DNA from: Thiobacter sp. AK1
Lineage (GTDB): Bacteria; Pseudomonadota; Gammaproteobacteria; Burkholderiales; Thiobacteraceae
NCBI RefSeq assembly: GCF_039822265.1
Contig: NZ_JBAJEX010000005.1
Location: forward strand, 1-64,000
DNA length: 64,000 nt
Reading direction: 5' to 3'
The notes beneath the pieces are model-generated. The model worked only from the letters and a program-made list of their open reading frames with translations, searched no databases and had not been told where the DNA came from. The translations under genes and the position numbers were made by a program. Shown in pieces: positions 60,284-64,000 of the stretch; within the stretch, counting starts at the first letter, position 1, and each line of letters starts with the position of its first letter.

Positions 60284-60766
60284 CTAAACCTGCCCCACGC
60301 CGCCGTGGCGCGGCCTGGGGTCGGCATGCGGGTTAGGCGGGAAGGGGGGATGATCGCAGGATTGCCGACCCTCGCCCTGGTTGCGCAGGTGTTCCGCCAG
60401 TTCGGCAAAGCGCATCTCGAGGGCGCGCCGCAGGCTCACGTCGGCGACCGTCTCTTCCAGGGCGAGGCGCATGCACAAAAGCCACTCGTCACGCGCTTGC
60501 GGACCGATGGCATAGGGCAGGTGACGCCGCCGCAGCATGGGATGCCCGTGCTTTTCCAGGTAGCGCGGCGGCCCGCCCAGCCAGCCCGAGAGAAAATCGA
60601 ACAGCTTCTCCGCCGAGCCGCTCAGGTCGGCGGGATGGAGCTTCCGCGCGGCATAGGCTTCCGGCAGGGTGTCCATGAGGGTATAGAAGCGCGTCACCAG
60701 GCGGCGCAGCCCCGCATCCCCGCCGATGCGCTCATAGGGAGAAGAAACATCCGGTTTCGTGTGCAT
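60284..60766 (-). CDS. Group II truncated hemoglobin
   Basis: 160 aa. YERIGGDAGLRRLVTRFYTLMD opens the globin. LSGWLGGPPRYLEKHGHPML leads to the F-helix region and the proximal His in RRRHLPYAIG, and RDEWLLCM is typical of group II (TrHbO/YjbI). A 30-residue Pro/His-rich C-terminal extension is extra. It could bind O2 or NO. Three bases from the YbgE-like gene, so it belongs to the cyd operon. Confidence 0.9.
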   Translation of the reverse strand: MHTKPDVSSPYERIGGDAGLRRLVTRFYTLMDTLPEAYAARKLHPADLSGSAEKLFDFLSGWLGGPPRYLEKHGHPMLRRRHLPYAIGPQARDEWLLCMRLALEETVADVSLRRALEMRFAELAEHLRNQGEGRQSCDHPPFPPNPHADPRPRHGGVGQV

Positions 60767-60769
60767 GAA

Positions 60770-61048
60770 TCAACCCATGAAATAACGAAGGTAAAAAGAA
60801 AACCCGAGTCCCATGCCCAGCCAGGCTGGGATGGGGCCCAGCAGTAACCGCACAACGGGGTGCCGCGGCACGAAGCCCACGCCGTGCACGAAGCCCGCGG
60901 ACAATCCCCACATCACCAGCATGAGCAGGCCGTGACTCACCGCGCCGCCCTCAGGTGTGGTGAGGGCACGCGGCGCCAGGGTCACGAGCAGCATCAGGGT
61001 GAAGGCGCCCAGCAGGGACAGACCCCGCGCCAAGGCAGAGGCAGCCAT
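60770..61048 (-). CDS. ybgE: YbgE-like cyd operon membrane protein
   Basis: 92 aa with three TM helices (about 12-30, 40-62, 68-88). GFVHGVGFVPRHPVVRLLLG, then a PIPAWLGMGLGF tail, resembles the E. coli YbgE protein encoded behind cydABX. Two bases separate it from the upstream flavoprotein gene and three from the globin. The start at 61048 (MAASALARG) avoids deep overlap with the flavoprotein. Role unclear; associated with the bd oxidase. Confidence 0.8.
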   Translation of the reverse strand: MAASALARGLSLLGAFTLMLLVTLAPRALTTPEGGAVSHGLLMLVMWGLSAGFVHGVGFVPRHPVVRLLLGPIPAWLGMGLGFSFYLRYFMG

Positions 61049-61050
61049 GG

Positions 61051-62184
61051 TCAGCTCCGGTAGGGACGCAGGTAGAGCCACTCGAAGAAGCGCTTGGCCC
61101 AGTGGAACAGACGACAGGGCGGCAGAATGAGAGCGCGCGTCTCGCTACGATAGACCAGGATGCCGCGATCCAGCGTATCAACGATGCAGATGAGCTCGGG
61201 CTTGAAGCGCGCGCTCGCGGGCCGACCATCGAGGGCGGCAAGCAGGTTTTGCACGGCCGTCTTCGCCTGTAGATCCGCCATGTGAGCCTGCTTGGGCAGC
61301 CAGTCGGGGCCCGGATAGCTGCCGGCATCGCCCGCCACGAACACCTTGTCCGCTCCTTCCACCCGGCAATGGCCATCGGCCTTGAAGAAGCCCCCTTCCG
61401 ACAGGGGAAGCCCCGATTCCGCCGCCCACGCGGGGCCGGTCATGCCCGGCATGAACAGGATCAGGTCGGCCGCGATGTCGCCGCCTTCGGTCTTCACCCG
61501 GTCCGCCTCGAAGCCGAGCACCTTGTGACCCAGATGGGTGGCGATGTCGCGCCGGGCCATCTCGCGCAAAAGGCCCGCCACGGCCTTCTCCCCCAGCCGC
61601 TTGCCCGGCTCCTTGGCCGCGTTGAAGAACACCAGCTTGAAGCGGCTGCGCCGCCCCTGACGGCGCAGCAGGGTGTCGATGCCGAACAAGAGCTCGAACA
61701 TGGGGCCGCCGCGCATCGCGCCCTGCTCCTTGGGATGGGTGCCGAAGCCGAAGGCGAGGGTGCCGCCGTCCATCGCCGCCAACCGGTCGCGGATCGCCTC
61801 TGCCGCGGCCACGCCCTCGCACACGGTGAGCGCATGCTCGATGCCGGGCAGACTCTTCAGGAAGCGGCCGCCGCTGGCAATGAGCAGGGCGTCGTTTTCC
61901 ACCTCCCCCCGATCGGTGATCACCCGGCGCCCGCCCTCGGCCAGTCCAATGACCCGTCCTGCATGGAAGCGCACATCGAGGCGCGCGAGGAAATCCCGCA
62001 GATCGATGGACAGCGCATCCCCCGTGCGCAGGCCCGAGGGAATCCAGATGAGGCTAGGGAAGTAGAGCAGCCGGGGCTCGGGAGCGATCAGGGTGAGCTC
62101 CACGTGGGGTGCGCGCGCACGCAGTTCACGCACCGCGGTGAGGGCGGCGAAACCGCTGCCGATGATGCTCACGCGTCGGCTCAT
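61051..62184 (-). CDS. FAD-dependent NAD(P)H/quinone-type oxidoreductase
   Basis: 377 aa, Pyr_redox_2 fold of the SQR/type-II NADH dehydrogenase superfamily. FAD motif VSIIGSGFAALTAVRELRA at 5-23, LLIASGGRFLKSLPG, and the second dinucleotide region with GFGTHPKEQGAMRGG. FVAGDAGSYPG is the FAD-ribityl Asp motif, and a C-terminal RLFHWAKRFFEWLYLRP helix is probably membrane-binding. The SQR cysteine near residue 160 is absent, so sulfide oxidation is unlikely; NADH or another donor to quinone is inferred. The start overlaps the cydX stop by four bases. Confidence 0.85.
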   Translation of the reverse strand: MSRRVSIIGSGFAALTAVRELRARAPHVELTLIAPEPRLLYFPSLIWIPSGLRTGDALSIDLRDFLARLDVRFHAGRVIGLAEGGRRVITDRGEVENDALLIASGGRFLKSLPGIEHALTVCEGVAAAEAIRDRLAAMDGGTLAFGFGTHPKEQGAMRGGPMFELLFGIDTLLRRQGRRSRFKLVFFNAAKEPGKRLGEKAVAGLLREMARRDIATHLGHKVLGFEADRVKTEGGDIAADLILFMPGMTGPAWAAESGLPLSEGGFFKADGHCRVEGADKVFVAGDAGSYPGPDWLPKQAHMADLQAKTAVQNLLAALDGRPASARFKPELICIVDTLDRGILVYRSETRALILPPCRLFHWAKRFFEWLYLRPYRS

Positions 62185-62306
62185 TGGCTCGCCTGCTTGC
62201 GCTTTTGCTCGTCCGTGGCGCATTCCTTGGCGTCACACATCATGGCGCTCAGGGCCGCAAGCAGCACGGCCATGGTGACCCCCAGTATCCAGGCGAAATA
62301 CCACAT
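62181..62306 (-). CDS. cydX: Cytochrome bd oxidase small subunit CydX
   Basis: 41 aa: MWYFAWILGVTMAVLLAALS, then AMMCDAKECATDEQKRKQ. The MWYFAWILG start and a single TM helix are the CydX signature. AAAGGAG stands seven bases upstream of the ATG at 62306. It lies 15 bp after cydB and its TGA overlaps the next start (ATGA), so it is translationally coupled to the flavoprotein. The short tail with two Cys and charged residues is longer than in E. coli CydX. Confidence 0.9.
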   Translation of the reverse strand: MWYFAWILGVTMAVLLAALSAMMCDAKECATDEQKRKQASQ

Positions 62307-62321
62307 GGCGTTCTCCTTTGC

Positions 62322-63461
62322 TCAGTAAACCGATTTGTCGTGGGTGCGGATGTAGTCCGTGGTCACCTTGCCCCACATGACCGTGTAGGCCCAGGCGGTG
62401 TAGAACACGATGAGGGGCATGAACACCACCGTCGCACCCAGCATCAGGCCCAGGGTCAGGGGTGAAGACACGCTGTCCCACACCGTGAGGCTGGAACGCG
62501 GGTCCAGGGACGAGGGCATGACGAAGGGGAACATGGACACGCCGGCGGTGCCGATGATGGCCGCGCAGGTCACGCTGGAGGCGACGAAGGCCAGCCCCGG
62601 CCGGTTGCGCCAGGCGAACAAAAGCCCCAAGGCGCCGGCGAGGAAGGCGGTGGTGGGCACGAAGCGGGTCCAGGGATAATGGCCGTAATTGGCCAGCCAA
62701 GCACCGGCCTCGCGCACCACCGTCTTGTCCAGAGGATCGGGCATGGCATTGGGATTCACCGTGCTGGTGATGACGTAGCCGTCGATGCCCTTACTCAGCC
62801 ATAAGCCGGCCAGCCCGAAGGTGATCAAGGTGAGGGCCCCGAAGATCAGGCTCGCCACGCGGGTGCGGCGGTAGATATCGCCCTCACTGCGCATCATCAG
62901 GTAATTTGCGCCCTGGAAGGTAAGCATGGACAGGCTCACCACACCGGCGAGCAGGCCGAAGGGATTGAGCAGTTGCCAGAAGCTGCCGGTATAGGTGGAC
63001 ACCAGGCTGTCGTCGAAGCGGAACGGCACACCCTGCAGGAGATTGCCGAAGGCCACGCCGAAGATGATGGGCGGCACCGCCCCGCCGACGAACAGACCCC
63101 AGTCCCACGTGGCGCGCCAGGTAGGGTTCTGGATCTTGGATCGGTAATCGAAGCCAACCGGCCGGAAAAAGAGCGCCCACAGGGCCGCCATCATGGCCCA
63201 GTAGAAGCCGGAGAAGGCGGTGGCATACACCAGCGGCCAAGCAGCGAAGATGGCGCCGCCGGCGGTGATGAACCAGACCTGGTTGCCATCCCAGTGGGGC
63301 GCGACGGTATTGATCACCGCGCGCCGTTCCAGGTCGTTTCTGCCCACGAAGGGCAGCAGCGTGCCCACGCCCATGTCGTGGCCGTCCATGATGGCGAAGC
63401 CCACCAAGAGCACGCCTACCAGCAGCCACCAGATCAGTTTCAGGGTTGCGTATTCCAGCAT
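62322..63461 (-). CDS. cydB: Cytochrome bd ubiquinol oxidase subunit II
   Basis: 379 aa, eight or nine TM helices. FAIMDGHDMGVGTLLPFVGR, APHWDGNQVWFITAGGAIF and GWLLVYATAFSGFYWA-like regions fit CydB. The start at 63461 (MLEYATLKLIWWLL) is the usual N-terminus; a longer frame upstream is non-coding. Ten bases after cydA, 15 before cydX. Confidence 0.95.
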   Translation of the reverse strand: MLEYATLKLIWWLLVGVLLVGFAIMDGHDMGVGTLLPFVGRNDLERRAVINTVAPHWDGNQVWFITAGGAIFAAWPLVYATAFSGFYWAMMAALWALFFRPVGFDYRSKIQNPTWRATWDWGLFVGGAVPPIIFGVAFGNLLQGVPFRFDDSLVSTYTGSFWQLLNPFGLLAGVVSLSMLTFQGANYLMMRSEGDIYRRTRVASLIFGALTLITFGLAGLWLSKGIDGYVITSTVNPNAMPDPLDKTVVREAGAWLANYGHYPWTRFVPTTAFLAGALGLLFAWRNRPGLAFVASSVTCAAIIGTAGVSMFPFVMPSSLDPRSSLTVWDSVSSPLTLGLMLGATVVFMPLIVFYTAWAYTVMWGKVTTDYIRTHDKSVY

Positions 63462-63471
63462 GGTTTTCTCC

Positions 63472-64000
63472 TCAGATCTTGGCCGCGGGTGCCGTGGCAG
63501 GCACCGCGCCGCCGCCGGTTTTTTCGTGGTGGTATTTACCGAGCCCAAGGCTGGAAGGCCCGAGCCGCGCGTACTTCACCATCAGATAAAGCTCGATCAC
63601 CAAAAGCAGCGTGTAGAAGCCGATGAAGCCGGCCAGCGAGCCGTAGATCGCCCCGGGGGTCAGATTGGACACGGACAGATGGGTGGGCAGCACACCGTAG
63701 ATGGTCCAAGGCTGGCGGCCATACTCCGCCACGAACCAGCCCAGCTCTGCGGCGATCCAGGGCATGGGAATGAACCACAGGGCCCATTTGAGCAGCCAGG
63801 TCTTGCTGATGAAGGTGCCCTTGACCGAGTAGTAAAGCGCCAGGGTGAACAGGGCGAGGAAGGCAAAGCCCAGCGCCACCATCAGGCGAAAGCTCCAAAA
63901 CAGGGGCGCGACGCGCGGGATGGTGTCCTCCACCGCCTGCTGGATCATCTCCGGCGTGGCCTTCGACACATCGGGTGTGTATTTCTTGAGCAGCAGGCCG
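63472..64000 (-). CDS. cydA: Cytochrome bd ubiquinol oxidase subunit I, C-terminal part
   Basis: The frame is open from the stop at 63472 to the window edge, so only the C-terminal roughly 176 residues are visible. AELGWFVAEYGRQPWTIYGV contains the conserved GRQPW near the heme region, followed by FIGFYTLLLVIELYLMVKYA and a short soluble tail. The N-terminal half, including heme b and quinol ligands, lies outside. An internal Met at 63969 is not the start. Heads the cyd operon. Confidence 0.94.
   Translation of the reverse strand, partial: GLLLKKYTPDVSKATPEMIQQAVEDTIPRVAPLFWSFRLMVALGFAFLALFTLALYYSVKGTFISKTWLLKWALWFIPMPWIAAELGWFVAEYGRQPWTIYGVLPTHLSVSNLTPGAIYGSLAGFIGFYTLLLVIELYLMVKYARLGPSSLGLGKYHHEKTGGGAVPATAPAAKI

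Noticed and set aside
61051-62184. Second SQR
   Set aside because: Superfamily fold matches, but the cysteine near residue 160 is absent and no three-Cys pattern is present.
1-64000. CRISPR array, prophage, or tRNA cluster
   Set aside because: No regularly spaced direct repeats, no phage structural genes and no recognisable tRNA T-arm patterns were seen by eye; a covariance-model scan would be the decisive check for tRNAs.

Overview
The window is GC-rich, densely packed bacterial DNA. Gene content points to a sulfur-oxidising betaproteobacterium: SorAB sulfite dehydrogenase, sulfide:quinone oxidoreductase, cytochrome bd oxidase, many small c-type cytochromes, SoxW- and TlpA-like thioredoxins, and a DUF3568 lipoprotein. 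This assignment is inferred from gene families; no rRNA or other taxonomic marker is present. I saw no tRNA, rRNA or CRISPR array.

Layout. (1) 1-780: the right part of an ISNCY-like insertion sequence whose transposase frame is broken by one amber codon. (2) 0.9-16.2 kb: housekeeping and central carbon genes: dnaE, tRNA-hydroxylation peptidase yegQ/trhP, the oxidative pentose-phosphate operon gnd-zwf-pgl, glycogen genes glgA and glgP, a diguanylate cyclase, orn and an M48 protease. (3) 16.2-21.8 kb: cytochrome c, pterin dehydratase, rsgA, and the moxR-DUF58-transglutaminase trio. (4) 21.8-31.1 kb: a membrane GGDEF-EAL receptor paired with a PhnD-like periplasmic binding protein, then a heavy-metal RND efflux operon (B-A-DUF3240-C). 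(5) 31.3-41.5 kb: a spermidine-synthase-like methyltransferase-fold gene, proS, a lytic transglycosylase, a TlpA-SoxW-TolC-HlyD operon, an aspartase/fumarase, and small secreted proteins ending in PsiF. (6) 41.4-49.7 kb: comEC, DUF2062, the stress operon prkA-yeaH-spoVR, and a cytochrome c5. (7) 50-55 kb: a degenerate GGDEF protein and an MrfA-MrfB-like helicase/exonuclease pair. (8) 55.1-64 kb: an energy region with sorAB, an unknown gene, an AEC transporter, sqr, a small conserved protein, and a tight cydA-cydB-cydX-flavoprotein-ybgE-truncated hemoglobin operon that runs off the window end.

How it fits together: SQR would feed sulfide electrons into the quinone pool and SorAB would feed sulfite electrons to cytochrome c. 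Cytochrome bd, helped by a type-II-like flavoprotein, would burn quinol at low oxygen or in the presence of sulfide. Glycogen synthesis/phosphorolysis plus the pentose-phosphate operon would buffer carbon and NADPH.

Repeats: two about 147-bp, roughly 90% identical, terminal-inverted-repeat elements lie in opposite orientation 23 kb apart (8951-9096 and 32195-32341), both directly upstream of genes. Short REP-like palindromes (GCGGCTWAAGCCGC core) recur between genes. The most unusual points are the bd operon with its flavoprotein and globin next to sulfur genes, the binding-protein/GGDEF-EAL pair, the MITE-like elements, and the mrfAB pair.
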